DNA of 64,000 nucleotides, from positions 62,001-126,000 of the forward strand of contig WBMZ01000407.1 of the NCBI GenBank assembly GCA_013400975.1, in the 5' to 3' direction. Each line of letters starts with the position of its first letter. The first letter of the stretch is position 1. The notes beneath the pieces are model-generated. The model made no database searches, was not told the DNA's origin, and was given only the letters and a program-made list of their open reading frames with translations. The translations under genes and the position numbers were made by a program. Positions 1-11,480 of the stretch are shown one piece after another. Origin of the DNA: Atrichornis clamosus (taxonomy: Eukaryota; Chordata; Aves; Passeriformes; Menuridae).

Positions 1-680
1 TGTTTAAGTGAACAGAAATGCCCTTCTTGCTCTTGAGTTCAGTAGCACTGCTCTGATATCCTAGAACAGGAATAAAGCAATACAGGCAAATGCCATAAAA
101 ACACATCAGTAGAAATAAAAGCAAAAGCTTTGTAAGGATACTTTCTTCCAGTGTAAACACTTTTAGTAGAAGACTAAACTGTGTTTTGGAGCAAAAACTA
201 GTTGTTATTCCAAATTTCTGTATTATCTATCATGTAGGGCTGGAATCACTAAGTCAGATGAAACTGTTTTGGCTGTTTTGAACAAGGATGCTCATCTGTA
301 AAGTAGAAACAAAGGAATGAAAGTCACTGTTATTTAAGTAATAGTGTCTGTTTTCAGCCTGCCTTTGTGGCATCAAGGTGTGTCTGATTAACGAAACACT
401 TTAGTTATTTCCTTATTTTTTGACAGTAATTTATGCCATATTTCACAGAAAGATATGAAGTGGTTATTGCTACCAGTAGGGATAATTTAGCAAATGTTTC
501 CCATTTCTGAACATGTCTGTTCCCAGTTCAGAGCATTGTTACTCTACCGGAGTATCAATACCTTTGGACTACTGCAAGTTAAAAGTCACAGAAAAAGTAA
601 GAGCAAAGATTGATTTTAATTTTTGTGTGTGTGTTAATGATGACACTAGGCATAGATTAATGGGTGTAGCATGCACAGAG

Positions 681-1011
681 TGATATCAGTTAACATATAT
701 GACATTACTCAGATGTCTCAAACTCCGGAAAAAGCATGTGAATGATTTATGGAATTGATATTAATCTCTTTCCAGTAAATGCATTACTAAAGTTACATGG
801 GAAATTGATGTTACTGCTGTAATGCCAAATTAATTTCTTTCTTGCTAGGTCAGCATTGCAAATGGAACTAAATATTAACCTTTTAAATTTCTAAACAGAT
901 AGAGTATGGAAGACATTTTTACAAATGGGGGAGTGCTCGGTGTCGATGTGATACCAGCCAACACATATGGCATTAGTCAGATATCATAACTTGTGGGAAA
1001 TAGATATTAAT
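681..1011. repeat. Diverged direct duplication (two copies, 268 bp apart)
   Basis: The sequence from 681 (tgatatcagttaacatatat) to about 766 reappears from 949 (tgataccagccaacacatat) to about 1011. The offset is constant at 268 bp for the first roughly 40 bases. About 20 bases are then missing from the second copy before both resume at gatattaat (757 and 1003). Substitutions suggest an old event. The copies could be a local duplication or two parts of an old repeat family that I do not recognise. Confidence 0.55.
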
Positions 1012-1184
1012 GACCTACGGAGCTAATGAAAATGCAAGAAGTATTAGTATAACAGCAAGAGTAAAGAATTAGGATGTTAGTTGTAGTTGTTGTGCCGATT
1101 TGCCGATTATAATTTTCACAGTCAGTTTCCCATCTGATTCTCCTGCTCCCTTCTTCAGAAGCAATCCCTTCCTCTGCCTCTTAC

Positions 1185-1217
1185 CACGTGTTTGCATCTC
1201 CTCAGATGGTATAAAAG
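1185..1217 (+). promoter_or_regulatory. E-box plus TATA-like motif (weak)
   Basis: A palindromic E-box CACGTG (1185-1190) is followed about 20 bases later by TATAAAAG (1210-1217). The arrangement resembles a small core promoter, but no initiator, CpG island or downstream exon supports it. In AT-rich DNA such a motif is expected by chance now and then. Confidence 0.12.
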
Positions 1218-1842
1218 CACAGGAGTTGATTTGCTGTTTGATTGACCTGAAAGGGACCAGAATCAGCAACTGAAAATGAAAGCAGAAATGTCTGTGATCA
1301 GATATTGTAAGTTCAGAGCAGATTTTCGCCAGCCTCGCTATAAGAAACAACAAAATAGAGTAGGAACCCTTAGTCTGGAAAAGAGACAACTGAGGAATGT
1401 TAGAGGCCCATAAAATCATGATTCTTAGTCAAAATGTCAATGGATATGAAACAGTGGTTCTCTGTCTGTTCTCTTTGTACAAAAACTAAGGCACATCAAA
1501 TGAAACTAGCAGTTAATATGCTGAAAGCAAACAAAGGAGAATGGTTCCTCACATATTGTTTAATTAAGCTGTGGAACTTCTTCCTGCAGGGCATTGTGAA
1601 TGCTAAAACTTGACATGTGTCATGCTTTCAATAAAAAAACCAACTAATAAGACCAGGAAAGAAAAATTTGTCGAGAGCTACTGAACACTGACACCTTTTC
1701 TGCCTCAAAATGTTCATAAACTGTACATTGTGAACTGGGGAATTATACTGGGAGGTGTCTTCAAATGGTTGTTTTTGCTTATCCTCTTCTCTAGGGATCC
1801 CTTTGTGGCAGTTACTAAGCTGGACCTTGATCTCATACAAGA

Positions 1843-1855
1843 TCTCTCTCTCTCT
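1843..1855 (+). repeat. (TC)n microsatellite
   Basis: A short uninterrupted TC run of about 6.5 units. Confidence 0.8.
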
Positions 1856-2400
1856 GGTACATACATCTGGTTAAATGGTTAATCACTGTTAGTACATATA
1901 ATAATATTCTGTTATTTTTTAAAAAATAGATTAGAAGTTATAGTTGCAGGCCAAAATTAACATAATGCAAAACTCTACTTTGATCAGATAATAGTAAGGA
2001 AAATCTTACAGTTATTTTTTCAATTCAAACTGATTTTCTTAGGAGGACAGTGGTTGAAGATGGTGTTGTGATGCAGATCCATTCTTATGAATTCACACAT
2101 TCCTGACACATTTCCATCAGACTTTAAAGTTTTCATGGGATTTTTGTGTCCTTGCTCTTTGACAGAGAAGGAATTAAAAAAGACCCTCAACAACAAAGAT
2201 ACTTTTTACAAAGATGGTTAAGTAATTTTTGCGAATAACCAAAAGGATTTTCATACATACCAGGTTCTGAGATAAATTTTCCAGTTTCCATTTTTCTGGC
2301 TCTGCTCAAAATTTTCCATCTGGAAAAATGATAGAGAGAAATACAAGAAAGAATAGCAATGTCCCTGCCAGTGTGAAGGAACATTACATTACACTGAACA

Positions 2401-2575
2401 AATATCCTTATCTGAATGTACAATCACTGAAATAAATGCAGCTGTGTTTATTTCAGCATAATCAGATATATTTGAATATAAAATCATTGACATAAATGCA
2501 GCTGTGTTTATTTCAGCATAATCAGATATATTTGAATATAAAATCATTGACATAAATGCAGCTGTGTTTATTTCA
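2401..2575. repeat. 60-bp minisatellite, about 2.9 copies
   Basis: Three consecutive 60-bp units start at 2401, 2461 and 2521. Units two and three are almost identical over their first 55 bases; unit one differs mainly in its first 33 bases. The core shared by all three is aaatgcagctgtgtttattt. Because 60 is a multiple of three, a minus-strand reading frame through it shows 20-residue repeats (EINTAAFMSMILYSNISDYA). I take this as a by-product of the period, with no other sign of coding. Unit one also contains a perfect 10-bp inverted repeat, reported separately. Confidence 0.93.
2427..2456. repeat. Perfect 10-bp inverted repeat inside the minisatellite
   Basis: CTGAAATAAA at 2427-2436 and TTTATTTCAG at 2447-2456 are exact reverse complements around a 10-base loop. 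In units two and three the left arm carries one mismatch (a c for the second a of the gaaa run), so the hairpin weakens in the later copies. Confidence 0.85.
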
Positions 2576-3715
2576 AACTGCACATGTTAATATGAACATG
2601 AATGTGACATCAGTTAATCACTCAGGAATGTATAGAGGTGAGTATATATAGTGACACAACGGAGGCCTGGGACAGTTGAAAGTGTGAAGGAAATAATCTA
2701 GATGAGTCTGTGCTGGACCTATAAATTTTTGAGACAGCATTGGAAGTCACTGATGAGGAGATGCAAAATTCTCCTCATACTAAATCCCTGGATTTGAATA
2801 AATCTGTGGTTACTCTATAGAAGAACAGACCTTTGCCTCAGTTACTGACTAAGGAAATAATTGCTTTGAATAATTGCTTCTTAAAATAGAGAATTGTGTT
2901 AGTTTTGAGTGATTGGTAGGTCCAGGTCAATCTCTTCTGATGGGTGCAGTGCAGATCTTACCTTTCCCTTTGGTTTTTATCTGATTTTGAGCCTCAAAAA
3001 GAGCTGCCAACCACTCTTCCAGAATTTCATCTTGCTGGATTCTCAAACACAGGGAAAATACAGTGTAGAGCTGTGCCAGGGGAAAAATTTTGGCTTTGTT
3101 TATTTTGTCAGGAATGCTTCTCCTTGTCATTTTCCCAAAGTAGTTCTCTGCCTTCACTCTCCTGTTTATATGCTTAACCTCTCTCTTTTTAAATCAGAGC
3201 CCTTCAAAACTAGAAGAAATTGAAGTGTTCTGTACTCTGCTTATGCGGATGATGCTATATAGACTATCACAAGGAATGTCTGTACTCAGAATAAAAGAGA
3301 AAGTGGAATCAGAACAGTAAATATTTGGGAGCAAAGAGGTATTGGAAAGGCTTTATTTTCATCTGGGAGAACATTGAAATATTCTGCTTGACTAAGTAGT
3401 GGTATTTTGTTCAGCTAGTTCAGTAACTGGTAATATTATCCCTGTTTTGCAGAAGATGGCAGCACAAAAGACCTGGTTCTTGACTGCCTAGTGCCTTTTG
3501 TAGTGAATTTGAGCTGTGTGAAATGGGTGCATAATGGCTGAGAAATGTTGAGAGTGCTTTGCATCAGATCCATGTGAGCCAAATGCAGAACGAAATGTAG
3601 GAAATTTCATATCTTGTATTATGTCTACTGGATTGGATCAAGTAGTGATGCTATAAAGAATAGGGGAACAGAAGGAGAGGGACTGAAGCAGAGAAAAACC
3701 ATTTGAAACGTTCAT

Positions 3716-3877
3716 GTGTGCCCCTGCCCTGGAAGGGCTGCTGGCTGTGGGCACAGCTGTGCTGAGCTGCTGCTTCTCTGTCACTCTGTGAGTGAAACAT
3801 GTGCCGCTGCTGTTGGCTCAGGACACGGCTCAGGCAGCAGCAGTTGGGAGATCAATGTTTCTTGTACTTTTTTTCTC
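3716..3877. other. Unidentified GC-richer stretch beside CR1 pair
   Basis: A GC-richer run immediately before the antisense CR1 fragment, with many GCTG and CAGC words. I do not recognise it. It may be a further decayed part of a repeat or simply unique sequence. It has an open frame, but nothing in the translation resembles a known family. Confidence 0.35.
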
Positions 3878-4155
3878 AGACTCAACACCCTCTCTGGTCA
3901 ATCTATTCCAGTGCTTGGTCACCCACACGGTAAAGTCGTTCCTCATGTTCAGGTGGAATTTCCTGTGCATCAGTTTGTGCCCATTGCCCCTTGTCCTGTG
4001 GCTGGGCACCACCGAGCAGAGCCTGGTCCGTGCTCTGACCCCTCCCTGCAGGCACTGATGAGGTCCCCTCTCAGTCATCTCTTCTCAGGGGTGAACAGGC
4101 CCAGCTCCCTCAGCCTTTCCTCGTAAATCCTATCCTTTGTATGGTCATGTGTGAT
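3878..4155 (-). mobile_element. CR1 LINE internal fragment (antisense)
   Basis: Minus-strand reading gives peptides typical of the region after the reverse transcriptase in avian CR1: RTRGNGHKLMHRKFHLNMR and KHWNRLTREGVES. The plus strand shows the familiar antisense CR1 words, such as cccattgccccttgtcctgt and ctccctcagcctttcctcgt. The piece stops near 3880 without reaching a CR1 3' terminus, which is unusual because LINE insertions normally keep the 3' end. It abuts an oppositely oriented CR1 piece at about 4163. Family assignment is from remembered consensus; the boundaries are good to about 15 bases. Confidence 0.85.
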
Positions 4156-4162
4156 TTTTTTT

Positions 4163-4315
4163 TCAGTGAGCTGAAGACACTGGCACAGGCTGCCCACAGG
4201 GACTATGGAGTCTCCACCCACAGAGGAAGTCAAAACCTGAGGAGTTACAGTACAGAGCAGCCTGCTCTTGCTGCCCCTGTTCTAGGACTGGACAATCTCC
4301 ATAAATCCCTTAGAG
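4163..4315 (+). mobile_element. CR1 LINE 3' fragment (sense)
   Basis: The stretch beginning cactggcacaggctgcccac and continuing through atggagtctccaccc, then a late caatctccataaatccctt, follows the sense order of the CR1 3' untranslated region. It lies head to head with the antisense CR1 piece just upstream. The two share only about 40 bases of the element (around cactgg...gag). The extreme 3' end has decayed or is missing. Family call from memory, moderately sure. Confidence 0.65.
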
Positions 4316-4319
4316 ATCA

Positions 4320-7300
4320 CATACAAGATTAACACTTTCTGTTTTTTGCCCTGAAATTCAAATACACTTCACATAGATTCTGTTCTTGTTCTTTAAATCA
4401 CTTTAAAATTCTCAACTGCTTGCTGTTCCAAAGTTAACAAGCCAAATTAAGATCTTTGCTTGTTTGAGCTGCCACTCTAATGCAAGAAGAGACAAAACAC
4501 TGTGAAATACACAGTGGTCTGTACTTTTGAAACAGTACTGGTTAGAAAACATACTTCAGAAGAGGTGTTTCTGCATAAACAAAAAGTATTTTTATTCTTG
4601 GATGGATACTATCTGATTTCAGGGGAAAATATTTTAGAATGTTTTGTTCAGCCTAACAGGAATTTGGATACAAGTTATTAGGTGGGAAACACATTATTTT
4701 GGATACATGCAGAGCTTCATTTTGCATTTATTGATGCTATTTAGTAACCTAATTGCCTTCTAGGTTCAGCTTTAGCATGATAATTTTGATTTAGTGTTCG
4801 TGTTTCTGAAAACAAACTGGGAACAAACCATAAATTATCACTGTGTGTTTTTTAGACAGCTACTGGAATTCCAGTATCTACTACAGTAACATAATATGAA
4901 GGTAAATTACCATAATATATTAAGGGTTATTATTGTATTCTAACAGTTTCTGGTAGAATCACATCTCTTTTTCTCTCATCTGAAACTGTAGCTTTTTCAT
5001 AAAAAGTATAATTTATTCTGTTAAAAAAAATGGGTTTGAATGTTTATTGTTGCTACTGTACTATGTTATGAATAATTCATTTTTAGTAGCCTTTTTAAAG
5101 ATTGTAAATGAATGTCATATTTCTGATGTGAAAAACTTTTAAGCCTTTTTCATGAATGCAATATAAAATATAGAGAGCTAAGGAATAATACATCTAGGGT
5201 TTTTTCTTTTTCCTTTCAGCATTTTGGTGGTCATATTAAGAAGTTATGTTCACAGTGAGTTTTTTGAGTGATTGACTAAGAATTTTTTTACACTCATGTT
5301 CCTTTTTTGGTCTTTCTTCTTATTTGCAGTTTTTGTTGTATTAGGTTCCAATTATGTAAAGTTTTACATATATATTTCATATTACTGTTAGGTTGTATAC
5401 TGAAATACAAAACTGCACATGTACCTGCACGGGGCTCAGGGCCACTTGTGTAGGCACAGGCAAATCAGATGGTTTAGCAGTGTTAGCACAGCCCAAAATG
5501 TCTTGAGACTGGATAAATCCTGAGATGGTGAGTTCACTCTTGAGTTTTGTGCTGTCATAGGTCCATTGCTGTCAGAATAGCAGAGCTTTGTGCCTGAGCT
5601 GGTTGGGGTGACGGATTTTAGATGTGCTCCTTACTGAAAGTAAAGATGAGGGTTGGGGCAGAAATGTTATAATTGATTTATGCTTTCATCTGAAAAATAA
5701 AAGCTGTTAGCAAGTTGAAACATGACTTTTGGTTGTTACTGCATGTATTTTCTGTGGTCCTTCAGTTTTCAGTAGCTTCAGGACAATTCTCACTCATCCC
5801 AAACACTTGTCATCCTCTTGATTATCACTATGCTATCCTGCTTATTATTTCTCTTTCCTCTCTGCATTTGTGTAAATGTTATTGCTGAAGTATCTTCTTT
5901 TGTATGTTGAGAGAATGTTGAGCTGCACTTCTTGAGCCTGTACATTAAATGCTATATCAGATTAAACCTTGTTATCATCATCTCTAGGACTTCATGTTAT
6001 CAGTCTGCCATTATCATTTGTTTTGTTTTTCATTATTCCCATCTGTGTGCTCTTCTTTATCCTTTTGGATTTAGTGATCATTTATTTCCTTCCCTCATAT
6101 TTGCATTTCATTTTCATCAGTAAACATTTTGTCCGTTTTATTTCAGTCATGGTTTCCCATTTTCACATGATTTCATCTACCAGTGTCCCTTCCTTGAAAG
6201 ATTTTCTTAAATCTGCCTTTCTAAAATTCTACCTGTTTGGTTTTTTAAATTTATATGTATATATGTATATAAAATTAATATTTAAAGGAACTGGGATCCA
6301 GAACTGTTGTCCTGATGTTTATTGATCAATTGTCCTCAATCAGTCTGCATGTTCTTTTGGATAGGAAATCTCTCTTTCCCAAAACTCCAGCTTCAGCCGT
6401 GCACTCTAAATATTTTCTCTAGCCTGGGGAACTATGTTGACAGATGCCAAATCTTCAGTGCCTGGTCCAGGGCAGAAATCAGTGGAAAAATGTCTGCAAA
6501 ACTATGATTTCTGTTGGCTTTGGGTCAGACCATAAGCTTGTGAAACTTTCTATGAATTAACAGTCATGTGGCAAGTGGGCAAATGTTCTGTCACTTGGTG
6601 GGACAGAGGTCAGTGAGAGTGAGATCCAGAGGAAAGGGAACTGATTAGATGGCAGGAAAATAAAACCTTCTCAGTGATTACAAGAAGTTCAATTAAAAGT
6701 GCCTGCCCCATATATCTGCAGTGTAACAATATGACATCTAGATACTTTTTGGGATGTGAATACATGACTTCCCAAACCTTAATTTTATTTTCTATTTTGA
6801 ATATTAGCCTAGTTATTATTAACTTATGCTTATAGTCTTTTTCTGCAGGAGCTCACTGTGTGCTTTACAAGGTGCTTTTGTTTTCGTTTTATAGTTCCAG
6901 AAATCTGAGGCTCCCAGAAGTTCAGAGCTTCTGTGTTATACAGTAGAATCACCATTTGAAGCATTTTGACATTATCTTCTTTGAAGCACACTAATTGGAT
7001 TTAAGCCCACACCTTTGATTACTCTTTAAAACTGAACAAAGTATGTGTCATCCTGAATCACAGTGGATAAGACGGACTTTCCTTTGTAGGGATGCTATTT
7101 TATAGTCTGCCATGCTTCAACAGGTATTAGGAATAATAGATACTATTTCAGATAGAATGTAACAATAACTGATATTATTTCAGCAGTACAGGGAAACTTA
7201 AATACTGTTGGAAAAATTGTGTTAGGTTATCTCCTCTGACTCAGACTAATGAAGAATGAACCAGCTGAGTAAAGAAAGAGTAGGGAGAACAAGCATTATC

Positions 7301-7880
7301 TTTTGCAACCTATTCAGTTTTGGCTGATTTAACCTAGATGAGGAGAAAAGCAATATTGTGTTCTTTGACAGCACTGTAACAAGCTTTATTAACTGATAAT
7401 AATAACTGGAAGACATATGTTAAATTGTTGGTTCATCTGAGAAAGGAAGAATGCTGAAACCAGAAAGTTGTATTATTATAATTTGATAATTGTGATTTAG
7501 TCTTTTTTATCTACATGACTTCATAGCGATAGCAAATATAGGCTAGTACATTTTAACAACATAAAATTCCAAAGTGTATGAATTAGAAAATGTGGAGAAA
7601 ATTCAGTGTTGGCTGATTAATGCAATCCAATGTCATTTTACTGTAAATGCTACATTTGAAAGATAATGTTTGTGAATTATTTCAAATCTTGCAGAGAGAT
7701 TTCAACACTAAGGAAAATAAACTTATTTATTACTAGTATTCTTAATTAACCTGTCTAGTTCTATAAAATAATCTTGTCTTACGGTAATAGAACACCCTAA
7801 AAATTGTTATCCAGTCATTACCCCATGTTTATTATTATTGTTTACCAGATGGTAGTGGAAAAATGTCCTGATTTTGTTTG
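4320..7880. other. Intron, nothing recognised
   Basis: AT-rich unique-looking sequence on both strands. No repeat family, exon or RNA gene could be recognised. Open frames here are rich in I, L, F, S and Y and lack domain-like pattern. Confidence 0.6.
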
Positions 7881-7894
7881 GGTATCATTGTGTC

Positions 7895-8110
7895 CAATGC
7901 TTTGCAGAGGAATTTGGAGGCTCAGTCCCTCGTGAGAGCAGTAGGCAGAGTCATTGCCCTGCAGAGTGATACACGCAGGTGGTGCCACCTTGAACCACGG
8001 AGTTGTGGTGGAGTGTGCCCAGGGCAAGGTCTGCTTCTGTGGGTCCTGCTCCAGGCTGGGCTCTAGGCCCTGTGAGCAGCAAAATGCGGCAGGAAATGCA
8101 AAAGTAGTAA
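7895..8110. other. Unidentified GC-richer block with CpGs
   Basis: About 215 bases stand out from the AT-rich surroundings by higher GC and several CpGs. The minus strand is open for 100 codons across it, but the translation matches no family I know. It could be a fragment of an avian LTR or another repeat, or a small conserved element. Confidence 0.35.
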
Positions 8111-8159
8111 GGGAGAAAGGGAAAAAAGAGACTCTAATATCCATGTGACTCTGGAATCC

Positions 8160-10890
8160 CTGATTCTATACACTGGGGTCAAATCCCTCAGCATGCATAG
8201 AATTGATTTTTGCAAGTGAAGTTTTATATGAACTTCACAAAATCACTTTGCTGACTACAAAAAGTTTTTTAAAAAATCAAAATGGAGCTGCTAACCCTTC
8301 ATGTTTTCTGATACTCCCTATTTATATTTTTATTTGTATAAGAATTTATAAATTGATATTTACAACACCCCTGCCACCCCTGCACTATAGGAAGCTGCCC
8401 ACCTGTTCAGAATTAGGAGTCTTTAAAATTCTAACTATAATTCCTAAAGTATAAACTATTTCCATCCTTAGAGTGATCAGTGGGACTACCATTTCTCTTG
8501 TAAGTCTGGAACATTCAAAAGCTAAAGGTCCTGCTGCTGCTGACTTCCTTTCACCTCAGCAGTGTGACAGAATGTCATCTTTCAGTCACAGAGGTAATGT
8601 TTTCCTGTCAGTGTGGTAAAAGTAAAAACATGAAAATGAATACAGAGACTTCATAAAAGTTCCTGGTTATGAAGACTGGCTTTTGAAAAAGCAGGTCTAA
8701 AGCTAGAGACATTTGTTAATTTTTTTATTTTAAAGTTTTTCACTATTGATAGTAACATCTAAAAATTGTACTACTAATACATTAAAGATCTGATTTTTTA
8801 CTTCTAAGTAAATAAACAAAAGAAATTCATGTCATAGAAGTTAAAATACTAGAGTATTATTAAAATTAGGAACCCCAAAAAATCACTTACTTCTTAAGGT
8901 GACAGTTGTTTAGTTATGTAACTACTTGCTTCACAAGATTTTGTCTATTTTGAAAAATCTACATCTTTTCGTAGGTATTGTTTTCCTTTCTTTTTGGAAA
9001 AATATGTTCCTGCCAAACACAGGCCCAGAGAGAATAAATTTGGAGATACAGTCAAATAAATGAAAATTTAGTTTTAATCCACTTAATTAGAATCCTAAAC
9101 CAAGCTTAAGTGGGCATCTTGGTAGGCTAGAAACATTTGGATATCAAAGAAATATTACAAAAGCAGAAAAAGTCTGTGATGTGATTGACTTTAAAATCGT
9201 AGTTTCCTCTGGGTTTTGTGTGTTTCAGATAAAGGTGAAAAGTAATAGGAGGAGCACAGTGGGCAAGGGAGATCTGTTTTGATTTTTTTTCCTTCATACT
9301 TAGTCATTTTGAGTTTTCTGTATTTAAAAGCCAATTAATCTAGTTTATTACATAATAAAAAAGCCTGCTTTTTGTTTAAGAGCTTTATTGGCTTTTTGGA
9401 ATGCTCACTTATAAGAAAAAGATCTAGGCAGTTCAATTTCAATAATGTCTGACTCAGATTCTCATCCCATCCATCTTAAACCCATTTTCTTTCCCTAATC
9501 ACCTGCACGCCCTCATCACAGTTGCCTGTACAGTAGTTTGCAAATTGCACTTTTTAAATACCTGTATGTCTGATAGACAAGGGAAATCACATTTCTTTTG
9601 TGCCTCAAGCACGGGGGGCTGTGTCCAGGAGGACACTTGAGTCCTCACTACCTGAACCAACGTGAGAAGCTCACTGTTAGGGAATAAAGTGTGAAACTCT
9701 CACAGGGTGGAGAAAAGGCAGTGCTCTCTTTTTGTCATGTGGATGCTCTTCAGCCTGTTGCTTAGCAGACCAATTTTATGTGTTTCCAAATATGTGGAAG
9801 TGAATTACTTATGATCATGGTATAATTATTGTAACCTCAAATTTCGGGAACATATGACAGACATGTAGCCAACCCCGCCCTCCAAACAAGCCTTTACTTT
9901 GGAGGTATTTTGGTGTTTGCATGGTTAGAGACAGGAATTTAACAGCTTGGTCCTGCAGAGAAAATCTTGTTAAATCCCAGAATCTCATAAAGGAAAGTTG
10001 CCCATTTTTAATGTACACAGCAGTGTATTTGAAGGTGGAAATATACCCAAATGTCTACACATATATGTATACTTTATGGATATGAATGGCATTTTCATGA
10101 AAATTCGTGTTTGGATGGATGTAGCGACTTTAAAAATACTCCCAGCTGATTAATATTTAAGATTAGCGTTTAATGTTAACATAATACATTAAAATGTAAA
10201 AGGTGTATCTATTGTAGAATACAAATTTTCATTGCTGACTGCCACTTTATCACAGTCTTCCCCTCAACTTTCTACCTTGCCCTCTCCTTGCCCTCGTCTC
10301 TCCCCCTTTTTAGGCATCTTTTTCTGATGAAATCCTCATTTTGTGTTAACATGGGGAGTAAAATAATATGTTGATGGCTTGGATATCTGTTGGTGTTCTG
10401 ATGATGATCCCTGAGTAGAGAGAGTGATGTGCTGTCACTCTCTCCATAACTGTCCAAGGTTGAGAATTTTATTACATCTTTCAAAATGCCTTTTTACTTT
10501 GCCCTGAAAGTGAAAATAAGTTGAATAAAATCCTGTTTACATTTGAGCTGGGCTGCACAGTCACTTCTGTGTATAAAATTAAACTTGATTTCCTAAGGAG
10601 TTTTCCTGTTAATATAACTTTTGTTCCTGCTTTGTGACAATTATCATATATGGCTTTTTTTTGTTGTTGTTTTACTGCCACAGTTTGAAGTGAGGGCATT
10701 AAGTTGAATTAATTTGACTTTGGTTGGCAAACGGTGATAGTAGCACTTTAACAGCTGTTTGCTTTCCTGGATTGTCCTTGGTGCTGAAATTGCTTTTGTA
10801 TCTAAACAGCAAAATGTGTTTATAGGGCTACAGAATATGGAGATAAATTTAGCCTGTCAAACAGATATTATTGGGGCTTTTTTTGTGCTG
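8160..10890. other. Intron, nothing recognised
   Basis: AT-rich sequence without recognisable genes or repeats. Confidence 0.55.
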
Positions 10891-10899
10891 TGTTTCTGG

Positions 10900-11480
10900 G
10901 AGTGGATCCTGACTACAGTGCTTTAATTCCAAGCTGTGTGTGCCTTTGGACATCTTACAGGGCTGTTGTGGAGCTTTTCTCTTTGATTTATGACCTTGCC
11001 TGTATGGACTTCTGATCAGATTTTATTCTCATTTAGTGCAAGAGGGGCTAATTATGAAAGTGACAAAGATTCTTTCGTTGTGCTAAAGCTTTTTGAATGA
11101 CAAAAGGAGGCTTTAAATTAAAATGAACTTTAACAAGGCATTTTCACATTGAAGTGATACACACTCTACCACTGATAGAGTAATTCATTTTCAACCCTTT
11201 CTGATTCTATAAACACATTGTCTCACAAGATCAGTAATTTTTTACCTCTCAGGCTAATGAAGAGTGGATGGTAGACCAATGAATTCTCTTTTTGCAGAAC
11301 TGTTTTGACATTCTTAATTTTTTCTTAAATATCAAAGAAAGGACAAAGAGCTGTGATTTTATTGCATTAATATTAATAATCATTTATCTGCCAGAAAAAC
11401 ATTTAAATATCACTTGACATTTGCAGAGAAAGATTAATGTTTAATTTACTACAAACATAGAAATACTTTGAAATAAAAGG
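10900..11480. promoter_or_regulatory. Possible conserved non-coding element
   Basis: A stretch with little simple sequence and many homeodomain-type TAAT/ATTA cores (for example ggctaattatga near 11046 and ttaatattaataatcattta near 11367). This texture is common in deeply conserved vertebrate enhancers. The call rests only on composition and motif density, which are weak evidence without an alignment. Confidence 0.2.

Noticed and set aside
1185..1217. E-box plus TATA-like motif as a nested promoter
   Set aside because: Kept only as a very weak regulatory note: no downstream exon, CpG island or initiator supports transcription from here.
2389..2583. Minus-strand frame with repeated 20-residue units
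   Set aside because: The repetition is caused by the 60-bp tandem repeat, whose period is divisible by three. There is no other coding sign.
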